Part shown: positions 51,933-59,861 of the stretch, one piece after another
Layout: each line of letters starts with the position of its first letter
Numbering within the stretch: the stretch's first letter is position 1
Assembly (NCBI GenBank): GCA_965224275.1
Contig: CBDCYR010000005.1
Location: 186,001-250,000 of the forward strand
Source: CAUZWH01 sp965224275
GTDB lineage: Bacteria > Pseudomonadota > Alphaproteobacteria > SHVV01
Direction: 5' to 3'
Length of the DNA stretch: 64,000 bases
The notes under the pieces: generated by a model
What the model was told of the DNA's origin: nothing
What the model saw: the letters and a program-made list of their open reading frames with translations, nothing else
Databases searched by the model: none
Made by a program: the position numbers and the translations under genes

Positions 51933-52739
51933 CTACCAACGCTTGTGCCCGACGGCCTCGCCGCCGTCGATGGTGACGACCTGTCCGGTCATCCAGGTCG
52001 CCTCGCCGGATGCCAGGAAGGCAACGATCCCCGAGATATCGTGGGGTTCGCCCGAGCGGCCCAGCGGGAAGTAGGTGTCGCCGAGCACCTTGAGGTGGTC
52101 GTTGTATTCCTTACGGGCCATGCCATCGGCAAAGTAAATCTCGCTGCGTACGAGCGATGGACTAACGACATTCACCCGTACGCCCCACTGGGCGAGTTCC
52201 ATTGCGAGGGTTTTGGACCACGCGTTCATCGCCCCTTTTGTTGCCGAGTAAACCCCATATTCGGGTGCGCATCGGTCGGTCAGGCTCGAGCTGATATTGA
52301 TGATCGCGCCTCGCGTACGTTTGAGCGCGGGAATGCACGCCAGACACATATGCATCATGCCAATCAAATTGATGCCAAAGGTGTGGTCGATCTGCTCAGG
52401 GGTAATTTTGTCGTGCGTCGCGCGTTGCACCACCCCGGCATTGTTGACCACGGCATCGATGCGTCCGAATTTGGTGCGAACCGCCTTTACCGTCGTTTTG
52501 ATTTGGGCGTGATCGCCGACATCGCAGACGTAGGCGTGCAAATTCTTCTCACCCTTTTTCGGTTTGAGCCGATTGGCGCGGCGACCGAGGATCGCCACCT
52601 CGAAACCATCGGATGCCAGCCGGTTCGCCATTGCGCGTCCGAGACCGGTACCCCCACCGGTTACGATCGCCACTCTGTTGGCTTTTCTGGCCGTTTTCGT
52701 CGACAGTTTCCCCCGCGTTTTCTTTGTCGATTTGGCCAT
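51933..52739 (-). CDS. SDR oxidoreductase with basic N-terminal tail (paralogue 1)
   Basis: A 268-residue SDR from ATG 52739, preceded by AGAGGGA. MAKSTKKTRGKLSTKTARKA, a histone-like basic tail, precedes VAIVTGGGTGLGRAMANRL. NNAG, AIINISSSLTDRCAPEYGVY and YSATK are intact. First of three tandem paralogues. Upstream, a region of about 150 bp separates it from the divergent fur gene. Confidence 0.88.
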   Translation of the reverse strand: MAKSTKKTRGKLSTKTARKANRVAIVTGGGTGLGRAMANRLASDGFEVAILGRRANRLKPKKGEKNLHAYVCDVGDHAQIKTTVKAVRTKFGRIDAVVNNAGVVQRATHDKITPEQIDHTFGINLIGMMHMCLACIPALKRTRGAIINISSSLTDRCAPEYGVYSATKGAMNAWSKTLAMELAQWGVRVNVVSPSLVRSEIYFADGMARKEYNDHLKVLGDTYFPLGRSGEPHDISGIVAFLASGEATWMTGQVVTIDGGEAVGHKRW

Positions 52740-52889
52740 CGCTTTCCCTCTTGCAGAGCGTTGTTGAAGCGCGGCGCATTATAGGCAACCCGCTTGTTTT
52801 GTCTGAGTTTAGGAACACACGACCGAACGGTGCTTCGATTGGGAAACGTCACGACATGCGATATGTTGAGTAGAGGACCGGAGCGCGCC

Positions 52890-53336
52890 TTGAACGAACA
52901 TCCCCTCAACCTCATCCAAGAACGCCTGGAACAGTTGTGCACGGCCAAGGGACTGAAGCTGACCCCGCAACGGCGTGTCATCGCCAGGGTGCTGTCGGAG
53001 GCCGTCGATCACCCCGACGTCGAAGAAGTCTACCGCCGCGCCTCGAAGATCGATGCGCGCATTAGTATCGCGACGGTCTACCGAACGGTTCGCTTGTTCG
53101 AGGAAGAAGGCATTCTCGAACGCCACGATTTTGGCGACGGCAAGGCGCGCTACGAAGAGTCACCGAGCGAGCACCACGACCATTTGATCGATCTCGAAAG
53201 TGGCCGAGTGATCGAGTTCCAAGATGACGAGATCGAAGCGATCCAGCAGCGCATTGCCGCGCGGTTGGGCTACCGCCTAACCGGCCACCGTCTCGAATTG
53301 TTCGGCCTGCCTGCCAAGCCCCGCGGCAAAGACTAG
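52890..53336 (+). CDS. fur: Fur-family transcriptional regulator
   Basis: A Fur/Mur-type metalloregulator of 148 residues from TTG 52890, which has GGAG six bases upstream; ATG 52863 is an alternative start (157 residues). The winged-helix domain is LKLTPQRRVIARVLSEAVDHPDVEEVYRRASKIDARISIATVYRTVRLFEEEGIL. The metal site is in YEESPSEHHDHLIDLESG. There is no C-terminal CxxC, as in alphaproteobacterial Fur/Mur. It may sense iron or manganese. Its TAG stop lies in the left CTAG of the foldback element at 53333. Confidence 0.9.
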   Translation: MNEHPLNLIQERLEQLCTAKGLKLTPQRRVIARVLSEAVDHPDVEEVYRRASKIDARISIATVYRTVRLFEEEGILERHDFGDGKARYEESPSEHHDHLIDLESGRVIEFQDDEIEAIQQRIAARLGYRLTGHRLELFGLPAKPRGKD

Positions 53337-53615
53337 TGGATGGAATCCAATCATATAGTACCCCTACGATCGCGTACCCCGGTAGCTCGGCAGGAGGAAG
53401 CCCGCAGGCGATGCCCCGAGGGACCGTTGGGCATCGTCGAGGGATTTCGACGCACCGAGGGGCCGGGATACGCGACCCACAGGGCGGCTTGCCGAGCCCG
53501 CCGGCCGCGTTAGGCGAAGCATTCCGATGCGCCGGCATCGCCACGCTTCGTGCGCCTAACCGGCGAACTCGGCAAGCCGTCGTAGGGGTACCATATGTTG
53601 GATTTCATCCACTAG
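53333..53615. repeat. Foldback element copy B with CTAG ends (283 bp)
   Basis: Both ends are CTAG plus a palindromic tip (TGGATGGAATCCA left, its near-complement right). The outer arms continue inward, with GTACCCCTACGA (53358-53369) perfectly paired to 53580-53591. Inside: CGCGTA/TACGCG (53371, 53469), CCCGG/CCGGG (53378, 53463), CTCGG/CCGAG (53386, 53455), CGATGCCC/GGGCATCG (53409, 53429), CGTCGA/TCGACG (53435, 53447), GGCTTGCCGAG/CTCGGCAAGCC (53486, 53568), GCCGG/CCGGC (53500, 53560) and GTTAGGC/GCCTAAC (53509, 53554). Copy A (35548-35802) has the same order of stems. No coding frame is supported inside. Confidence 0.88.
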
Positions 53616-53682
53616 CGTCTTCAGCGGATTTGATGGGCCCGCGCAAGGTGCGCGTGCGCCGAATGCCGTTACGACCGAGTTG

Positions 53683-54333
53683 CTATTTCGAGGCTGGACC
53701 GGCGCCGGTCGCGTTGAACCTCTTGCTCATCCGCGCTTGCGCTTCGCGAATCAGCGACGGCCACAACTCCGTCATGTTCGCGCGCACGTGTTTGGCCCCG
53801 GCCAGGAACGCCAGTGCGTAGTATTCATAGGCCTTTTCGTAGTTGGTCTCGACGCCATAGCCGGTCGCGTGAAAGTAACCGAGCAGTTCCAGCGCGGTGG
53901 CATCACCGTCCTTGAACGCCCGCGTCGTTACCGTTTTGTAGTCCTGTGCAGTGGGCGCCGTTGTCGCGAGTCGTTTGACGACGGCTTTCCAGATTTGGTC
54001 CGAGATCACCCGCTTGGGTTGCTTTGCTACCTCGAGCTTGCGAACCCGTTCCGATTCGGCCTTGCGCGCGGCTTCGGCTGCCTCGCTTTCGAGCTGGCGA
54101 TCAGATTTATAGTTCGGCGGCTTATCCTTGTTATGCTTGGACCAGGCAATCCAGTCAGGACACCAAACCGGCGGCGCTTCGCGGGCGCACAGATAGACCC
54201 GCATGTCGTAGGAAATCGCGCGCCAATTGACGTCGTTCCAATCGGACTCAAGGGCGCGTGATGCACCCGCTATTGCGACGAACGCAACGCCAACCATTGC
54301 GCCCAAAACGACCCCTTTACGGCGGCGTTTCAT
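53683..54333 (-). CDS. Secreted protein with Sel1-like C-terminus
   Basis: A 216-residue protein from ATG 54333 with a signal peptide (MKRRRKGVVLGAMVGVAFVA then IAGASRA). After a Cys/Trp-containing segment (VYLCAREAPPVWCPDWIAW) comes a charged linker. The C-terminal part ATALELLGYFHATGYGVETNYEKAYEYYALAFLAGAKHV resembles one Sel1-like repeat, a periplasmic interaction module. Function unknown. It converges on fur with foldback element B between. Confidence 0.7.
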   Translation of the reverse strand: MKRRRKGVVLGAMVGVAFVAIAGASRALESDWNDVNWRAISYDMRVYLCAREAPPVWCPDWIAWSKHNKDKPPNYKSDRQLESEAAEAARKAESERVRKLEVAKQPKRVISDQIWKAVVKRLATTAPTAQDYKTVTTRAFKDGDATALELLGYFHATGYGVETNYEKAYEYYALAFLAGAKHVRANMTELWPSLIREAQARMSKRFNATGAGPASK

Positions 54334-54524
54334 GGCGGGTTTAAGCCCTCCCAGCCCACGGCGGGGCCAGCCATTTGTCTTCAAACGTTCCAACTCTTCG
54401 CATCGCACATAGTTTGCCACCAAATTGAGACCAAGACATGGCGCGCGTGAACGAGCTGGTCAAGTTAGCCGTCGTAGTCGCCCATGTTGGTCAACCGTTC
54501 AAAGCGCGGCACGGCCGTATACTC

Positions 54525-56219
54525 TCAAGTATTTTTCTGAGCCTTAGCCCAACTATCGCGCAGGGTTGCCGTGCGGTTGAACACCATCCGTTCGGGCGTT
54601 GCGCTGCGATCAAGGCAGAAATAGCCGAGCCGCTCGAATTGGACGGTCACGTCCTCTCGGCAATCGGCCAGCGCCGGTTCCACTTTGCAGTCGCTCAGTG
54701 TTTCGATCGATGCCGGGTTTAGATCCTCGACCATGTCTCCGTCGGCGCCCGGTCGCGGGCTTAGGAACAGACGGTCGTAGAGATGCGCAGTGGCCGCCAC
54801 CGCGTGGCGTGCGCAGACCCAATGGATCGTGCCCTTTACCTTGCGGCCATCTGGCGCGTTGCCGCCCTTGGTCGCCGGATCATAGGTGCAGCGCAGCTCG
54901 ACCACGTCGCCGCTGCCGTCCTTGATTACATCGGTGCAGGTGACGAGGTAGGCATATCGCAACCGCACCTCACGGCCGGGTGCGAGACGAAAAAACTTGC
55001 GCGGCGGCTCTTCCATAAAATCGTTGCGCTCAACATAAAACTCGCGCGCGAACGGCACCTGACGCGTCCCCGCCGCCGGATCCTCAGGATTGTTGATGGC
55101 GTCGAGGTTCTCCTCCTGGTCTTCAGGGTAATTCTCGATCACCACCTTGAGTGGGCGCAACACCGCCATGTAACGCGGTGCGGTTTTATTCAACACATCA
55201 CGAATACGATGCTCGAGTTGGGCGATCTCCATCATGCTATCGCCGACTTTGGAGACCGCCGATAGGCCGACAAAGTCGCGGATCGCCGCCGCCGGCACAC
55301 CACGTCGTCGCAGCCCGCACAAGGTCGGCATGCGCGGATCATCCCAATCCTCGACGTGACCCTCAGCCACCAGCCGCGTCAATAACCGCTTGGATAAAAC
55401 CGTGTAGTCCACATTCAGGCGCGAAAACTCGTATTGCCGCGGGCGCGACGGCACCGGCAGATTGTCGATGTACCAATCGTAAAGCGGCCGATGGTCCTCG
55501 AATTCCAACGTGCATACCGAGTGGGTTACCCCTTCGATCGCGTCGGATTGGCCGTGGGTAAAATCGTAGGTGGGATAAATACGCCAGGCATCACCGGTAC
55601 GCGGATGGGTCGAATGCAGGATGCGGAACATGACCGGGTCGCGCAGGTTGACGTTGCCCGATGCCATGTCGATTTTGGCGCGCAGCACGCGCGCACCATC
55701 AGCGAACTCGCCGGCCCGCATGCGCGCGAAGAGATCGAGGTTTTCATCAACCGGCCGGTCGCGATGCGGGCTGTTGCGGCCCGGTTCGGTCAGGGTGCCG
55801 CGCCATTCACGAATTTCGTCGGCTGAGAGGTCGTCGACATAGGCCTTGCCCGCGCCGATGAGATGCACCGCCCAATCGTAGAGCTGCCCGAAATAATCTG
55901 ACGCGTGATAGACGTGTGCGCCCCAATCGAAGCCGAGCCAGCGCACATCTGCCTCGATCGCGTCGATGAACGCCTGCTCTTCCTTGGTCGGGTTGGTATC
56001 GTCGTAGCGCAAATGGCAGTGGCCGCCGAACGCCTCGGCGAGCCCAAAGTTCAGGCAGATAGATTTGGCGTGACCAAGGTGGAGATGACCATTCGGCTCA
56101 GGTGGAAAGCGCGTGACCACACTTTGCGTGCGCCCCGATGCAACGTCCTCGGCAACGATCTCACGAATATAGTTGGTGGTAATCTCGGGCGCATCGTCGC
56201 GCTCGGCGGTATCGGTCAT
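54525..56219 (-). CDS. glnS: Glutaminyl-tRNA synthetase
   Basis: A 564-residue class I synthetase charging tRNA-Gln directly. The HIGH motif is HLHLGHAKSICLNFGLA, and the KMSKS equivalent is VLSKRLLTRLV. RYDDTNPTKEE, RMPTLCGLRRRGVPAAAIRDF and the two beta-barrel anticodon domains (AVLRPLKVVIENYPE onwards) identify GlnRS rather than GluRS. Alphaproteobacteria mostly use GatCAB transamidation instead, so GlnRS hints at ancient transfer. Confidence 0.95.
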   Translation of the reverse strand: MTDTAERDDAPEITTNYIREIVAEDVASGRTQSVVTRFPPEPNGHLHLGHAKSICLNFGLAEAFGGHCHLRYDDTNPTKEEQAFIDAIEADVRWLGFDWGAHVYHASDYFGQLYDWAVHLIGAGKAYVDDLSADEIREWRGTLTEPGRNSPHRDRPVDENLDLFARMRAGEFADGARVLRAKIDMASGNVNLRDPVMFRILHSTHPRTGDAWRIYPTYDFTHGQSDAIEGVTHSVCTLEFEDHRPLYDWYIDNLPVPSRPRQYEFSRLNVDYTVLSKRLLTRLVAEGHVEDWDDPRMPTLCGLRRRGVPAAAIRDFVGLSAVSKVGDSMMEIAQLEHRIRDVLNKTAPRYMAVLRPLKVVIENYPEDQEENLDAINNPEDPAAGTRQVPFAREFYVERNDFMEEPPRKFFRLAPGREVRLRYAYLVTCTDVIKDGSGDVVELRCTYDPATKGGNAPDGRKVKGTIHWVCARHAVAATAHLYDRLFLSPRPGADGDMVEDLNPASIETLSDCKVEPALADCREDVTVQFERLGYFCLDRSATPERMVFNRTATLRDSWAKAQKNT

Positions 56220-56340
56220 GGTTTACGCCCTCGCGGCTGCGGACTTCTGCCAGAAAAAACGCGAAGAGCCAAGCCGCTGCGCGTTGTCGTCCGCCCAGAG
56301 CGGGGCAATACGGCCGAACGACGAGGCGCGAAACGCCGGT

Positions 56341-56757
56341 TCAGGTCGTATCGAGTTCGACCCAGAGCGGCCGATGATCGGAGAGATGAAACTTGACGTG
56401 GGCGTTGAACTTGCTGACAGCGCGCGAGCGCGGGTGCTGGCCCGCTAACTTGGTCCACAGCGAGCGGAATACGGCATTGTCAAAGTCGAAAATGCCGTAG
56501 TTCTTGATTCGTCGCGCCATACCACCCGGTGCAAATGCCATTTGGTCGTAGGTTTTATCGTTGCCGAGATTCGATCCAGCGGTCTTGGTCGCATAGTCCA
56601 ACGGCTGGAATCCGAATGCGATCAGCGCCTTGTAGGTGCTTTCGTCTGGCGCCATTGCCGGAACATTCATATCCCCAAGGAGAATGATGTCACGATCATA
56701 GGTAGCCTTGCGATCAGCGCGGCGCCCGGCCCATTTCGATAACGCGAAGATCTCCAA
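56341..56757 (-). pseudogene. Endonuclease/exonuclease/phosphatase family, C-terminal fragment
   Basis: The 138-residue frame contains only the last part of an EEP-family protein: RDIILLGDMNVPAMAPD (metal-binding D-x-N), YDQMAFAP and the catalytic LSDHRPLWVELDTT. The N-terminal half with the catalytic Glu and first Asp/His is missing, and a stop codon occurs three codons upstream of the TTG opening the frame. The VPLPA-CTERM cluster begins about 35 bp further on. Probably a truncated, inactive gene left by insertion or deletion at about 56760. Confidence 0.8.
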
Positions 56758-56792
56758 GTCCGAGATTCATGGTCCTCACTCCTGCCGGATGT

Positions 56793-57509
56793 CTATGACG
56801 CCGCTTTGCGTCGCCGCCAGCCAACAACGCCTAGCCCGGCAAGGGCGGATAGAAGGAGCGGCAAGGCGGCGGGAATCGGGATGACGCCCGACTGCGCGAT
56901 GATCGTATCCACAGCACCGGTTATGCGCCCTTGGGCGCCACTCGCGTCCTTCCACCTTATCGATAAAAAATTGACTTCGTAGTCGGAGGGCGCGCCATAC
57001 GACGTTGGCAGCTTATCGCTGGAGAAAACGGTGCCGTCGTCATCGAACAACAAGGCGGATAGTTCGATGAATTCGAAACCGCTGAAGACGGGGCCGGTCG
57101 GGAAAAAGTTGCGGACGAGGCGAAATCGATCCTGGCCGCCAGCCGAGAGATCGTCGTTGGTGATAAAGATCGTCTCTTGCAACTCCGATATCGTGAATGA
57201 GCCGAGAACGCTCACTGTAAAGAGATCGGTAACGTCAAAATAAAATCCTTGATTCGGATCAGGGTTGGGATCGACTTCGGTCGATTCGTAGCGGAAATCG
57301 AACTGCATTCGGTCGCTGGTAGAAAACAACCCGGCCAATAGCGGATCAACGGTTAGGACCGGGCCCTCCAGCCTGACAAAGACTGTCGCCGCGCTTGCGG
57401 TGGCGGCGAGCAGGGAGAGACCGAGAATTGCACCGATCGTGATGGCCGGAAAGCGTTGGAATAAAAATCCAATCGTTTTGCGCGTTTTTGTGTGATCGCA
57501 TGTAGTCAC
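56793..57509 (-). CDS. VPLPA-CTERM sorted surface protein 1
   Basis: A 238-residue secreted protein. GTG 57509, with GGAGG five bases upstream, gives a signal peptide (FPAITIGAILGLSLLAATASAA). The mature part is beta-rich with no recognised family. The C-terminus has the exosortase-type tripartite signal: IPIPAALPLLLSALAGLGVVG then WRRRKA, that is VPLPA-like motif, membrane helix and basic cluster. It should be cleaved and anchored by an exosortase (XrtD type) encoded elsewhere. Last of four such genes. Confidence 0.85.
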   Translation of the reverse strand: MTTCDHTKTRKTIGFLFQRFPAITIGAILGLSLLAATASAATVFVRLEGPVLTVDPLLAGLFSTSDRMQFDFRYESTEVDPNPDPNQGFYFDVTDLFTVSVLGSFTISELQETIFITNDDLSAGGQDRFRLVRNFFPTGPVFSGFEFIELSALLFDDDGTVFSSDKLPTSYGAPSDYEVNFLSIRWKDASGAQGRITGAVDTIIAQSGVIPIPAALPLLLSALAGLGVVGWRRRKAAS

Positions 57510-57537
57510 TGCAGCCTCCGCCAGTAAGTTTCGCTCA

Positions 57538-58263
57538 CTATGGGGCACGGTATGAATCGGTAGCTTTGCCCCTCCGCCACCCGACAACGCCAAGACCAAG
57601 TAGGCCGGATAGGAGAAGGGGGAGGGCAGCCGGGGCAGGAACGTCGGCGGTCTCGATACTGAAATTGTCAAAGCTCTGCGAAGAAGCGTTGTCGTAAAGG
57701 CCGGCGAGCCCGGAACCGAAGGAGCTATTTGTCAATGTGGTGATTGGACTAGCGCTCCCGTTTAGGAACGCCGAGTAAAGATTCCCTACCACTTCGATGC
57801 GAACGTTCAGATTGGCGCCGGGTGAAAATGCACCGGCGATACTTAGAGCGCTGCCATAGCTCCCCCCGCTGACGTCGTGCCAGTAGGCGTCTCCGCGTGC
57901 AAGAACGAACAGGATGCCGCTCACGCCTAGCGCATCGGCGGTATTTGAACTGCGCAGCCAAATCCCGCCATCGCCCGCGCCGTTGACATCGACGTTGATC
58001 GTGAAGTCGGTCAATCCGGGAAGAGCAACGAGCGAATGCGCATTCGGGAACGGACTCGGAGCCGCGGCGTTGTAATCACCGCCGGTTTCGGACCAGCCGC
58101 CAGATTCATTACCCCACAGCGGAGATGCTCCAGCACTGAAGTTGTCCGCAAATATCACCGCTGCGGATGCGACCGAAGGTGTGGCAATCGCAGTCGCGGC
58201 GAGAACCACGAGCGCCAACACCCTTGTTACCAACCCGGCGACGGCTGATTGTCCAAACGTCAT
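57538..58263 (-). CDS. VPLPA-CTERM sorted surface protein 2 (LamG/glucanase-like domain)
   Basis: A 241-residue protein from ATG 58263, preceded by AAGGAG. A signal peptide (VLALVVLAATAIATPSVASA) is followed by a domain like concanavalin-type or 3-keto-disaccharide hydrolase folds (ADNFSAGASPLWG, INVDVNGAGDGGIWLRSS, GLAGLYDNASSQSFDNFSIET). The C-terminal signal is VPAPAALPLLLSGLLGLGVV then GWRRGKA. Start overlaps the stop of protein 3 (ATGA). May bind carbohydrate. Confidence 0.85.
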   Translation of the reverse strand: MTFGQSAVAGLVTRVLALVVLAATAIATPSVASAAVIFADNFSAGASPLWGNESGGWSETGGDYNAAAPSPFPNAHSLVALPGLTDFTINVDVNGAGDGGIWLRSSNTADALGVSGILFVLARGDAYWHDVSGGSYGSALSIAGAFSPGANLNVRIEVVGNLYSAFLNGSASPITTLTNSSFGSGLAGLYDNASSQSFDNFSIETADVPAPAALPLLLSGLLGLGVVGWRRGKATDSYRAP

Positions 58264-58913
58264 GATTTGCTCCTTCTCCGCCGGCCGACGAGGCCAAGAC
58301 CGGCGAGGCTGGTTAGGAGAAGTGGGAGTGCTGCGGGGATGGGAACGATCGATGGGTTGGGGGTGTATTCGTAGGTGACGGTTACATCAGCAGTAATCGA
58401 AATGGCGCTCAGAATCTCAGCTCCACCGATGCTATCGCCGCCGGTGATTCCCGAGACGACGGGGAGTCGGGTCACCGTGAAACTACCCGGACCGACGTAG
58501 TCTGGTAAGAAACTCGGACCGGGAAAAGATGGACCCGTTGAAGTCGTGCCCGAGACATTGGTACTAAGGGCGAGAGAACCCTCGGGTAAAGAGTAGGGGA
58601 GAGTCCAAAAGCCGGCGGCGGGCAGGAACAGTCCAGTCGATGAGGTTATGTCGGCTGTAACAAATCCGGTTAGGACGCCGGTTTCGCCCAGATTTCCCTG
58701 GCGGAAGATAACCGGAACGAGCCCGAAGAATACGTTGGCGATCGCGACCGAATCCAAAGTACCCAGCGCCTCATTGAACTTCGCGAAACTTTGGGTCTCG
58801 CCGTCGGCCAACGTCGACGACTCGCTTATCGTAGCCGCGTGTACCCGTGCTTCACCGAAGCCGATTAACAACGCGAAGCAGACGATAATTAATGAAGGCA
58901 GAAGCGATTTCAC
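58260..58913 (-). CDS. VPLPA-CTERM sorted surface protein 3
   Basis: A 217-residue protein from GTG 58913, with AGAGGA upstream. Signal peptide SLLPSLIIVCFALLIGFGEA then RVHAA. The mature region is beta-rich and Gly/Ser/Thr-rich with no recognised family, and ends in VPIPAALPLLLTSLAGLGLV then GRRRRSKS. Start overlaps the stop of protein 4 (GTGA), and its own stop overlaps the start of protein 2, so the cluster is translationally coupled. Confidence 0.85.
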   Translation of the reverse strand: MKSLLPSLIIVCFALLIGFGEARVHAATISESSTLADGETQSFAKFNEALGTLDSVAIANVFFGLVPVIFRQGNLGETGVLTGFVTADITSSTGLFLPAAGFWTLPYSLPEGSLALSTNVSGTTSTGPSFPGPSFLPDYVGPGSFTVTRLPVVSGITGGDSIGGAEILSAISITADVTVTYEYTPNPSIVPIPAALPLLLTSLAGLGLVGRRRRSKS

Positions 58914-59713
58914 AATATCCTCTGTCGTGTAATTACTTCCCCGCGTGAGAGTGTTTTGCGTCTTCGCCAACCGATCAAACCAAGCCCGGCAAGGCCGCCT
59001 AGGAGCAATGGCAGTGCGGCGGGTAGGGGAACAACGGCAGCATCAAACCTGCCGAGAACCTCAAACACCGCACCGTCGGAGAACAACGCATATGGTTTGA
59101 TCCAGCTCGCGCCACCTGTTGAGCTTTCCGCAGATACCCCGTCGCCGGTGATAGACTGAAGCCAGTAATAAACCCGGCTGTCCGCCGCGGTGAGGCGGAA
59201 GCCCGACCAATAATCTCCGGGGCCGACTGCTACGTTGGGGATGGTTAGGTCAAACCGGACAAAGTCATAGACCGTAGGGTTAAACGCCCATGCGCCAAGG
59301 TTCGTGAGGGTTGGTGTTGCCGTTCCGGAAGCAATAGTACTTCCCGGTACTCCAAAAACGCCGGACGCGATGTCGGTATCTTCGTACAGGAACCAGCTAA
59401 CCGATACACCCGGGGCCTTTGTTTTGTCGTATGCAGTTGTGAAGCTAAGACCGTCTAGTACCGCGGAAACGGCTAATGAGAAGTTTTCAGCACCGATGTA
59501 GTTGGAGCATTCAAACCGGCAGTTGCCGTTTCCTAATGAGAAGTTTTCAGCACCGATGTAGTTGGAGCATTCAAACCGGCAGTTGCCGTTCGTTTCCGAG
59601 CCCGAAAATAGATTTCCAGCCAATGTTTCGGCCAGCGCCTGGGAGTTCGTCCCAGTAACCGAAAACAAGGCCGCCGTCGTCGCTAGGATAATGAACCTAT
59701 TTCGAACTCTCAC
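58910..59713 (-). CDS. VPLPA-CTERM sorted surface protein 4 with internal 20-residue duplication
   Basis: A 267-residue protein from GTG 59713, with GGGGAAG upstream. The signal peptide (FIILATTAALFSVTGTNSQA) is followed by two identical copies of a stretch ending NCRFECSNYIGAENFSL, each with two cysteines, then a beta-rich domain (WFLYEDTD, YDFVRFDLTIPNVAVGPGDYW). The sorting signal is VPLPAALPLLLGGLAGLGLI then GWRRRK, followed by an unusual 17-residue hydrophilic tail. First gene of the cluster, closest to the LuxR-type regulator. Confidence 0.85.
   Translation of the reverse strand: MRVRNRFIILATTAALFSVTGTNSQALAETLAGNLFSGSETNGNCRFECSNYIGAENFSLGNGNCRFECSNYIGAENFSLAVSAVLDGLSFTTAYDKTKAPGVSVSWFLYEDTDIASGVFGVPGSTIASGTATPTLTNLGAWAFNPTVYDFVRFDLTIPNVAVGPGDYWSGFRLTAADSRVYYWLQSITGDGVSAESSTGGASWIKPYALFSDGAVFEVLGRFDAAVVPLPAALPLLLGGLAGLGLIGWRRRKTLSRGEVITRQRIL
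59473..59590. repeat. In-frame 60-bp tandem duplication in surface protein 4
   Basis: Bases 59473-59530 recur identically at 59533-59590 (period 60 bp, 20 codons). Perfect identity, including silent positions, indicates a recent event. It adds one Cys-pair module to the mature N-terminus of the protein. Confidence 0.95.
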
Positions 59714-59861
59714 GATCTTCCCCAACCCCGAGCCATGTCTGATGGTGAGCATGGGCTGAATTGGGGAGGCGCGTATCCCCCAATTGGGGGAAATACTCCT
59801 AAATAGTCAGACAATACCCCTGTAGGCGCTGTGGCGGCGGTGCCGACCTGATGGGGAGGCG

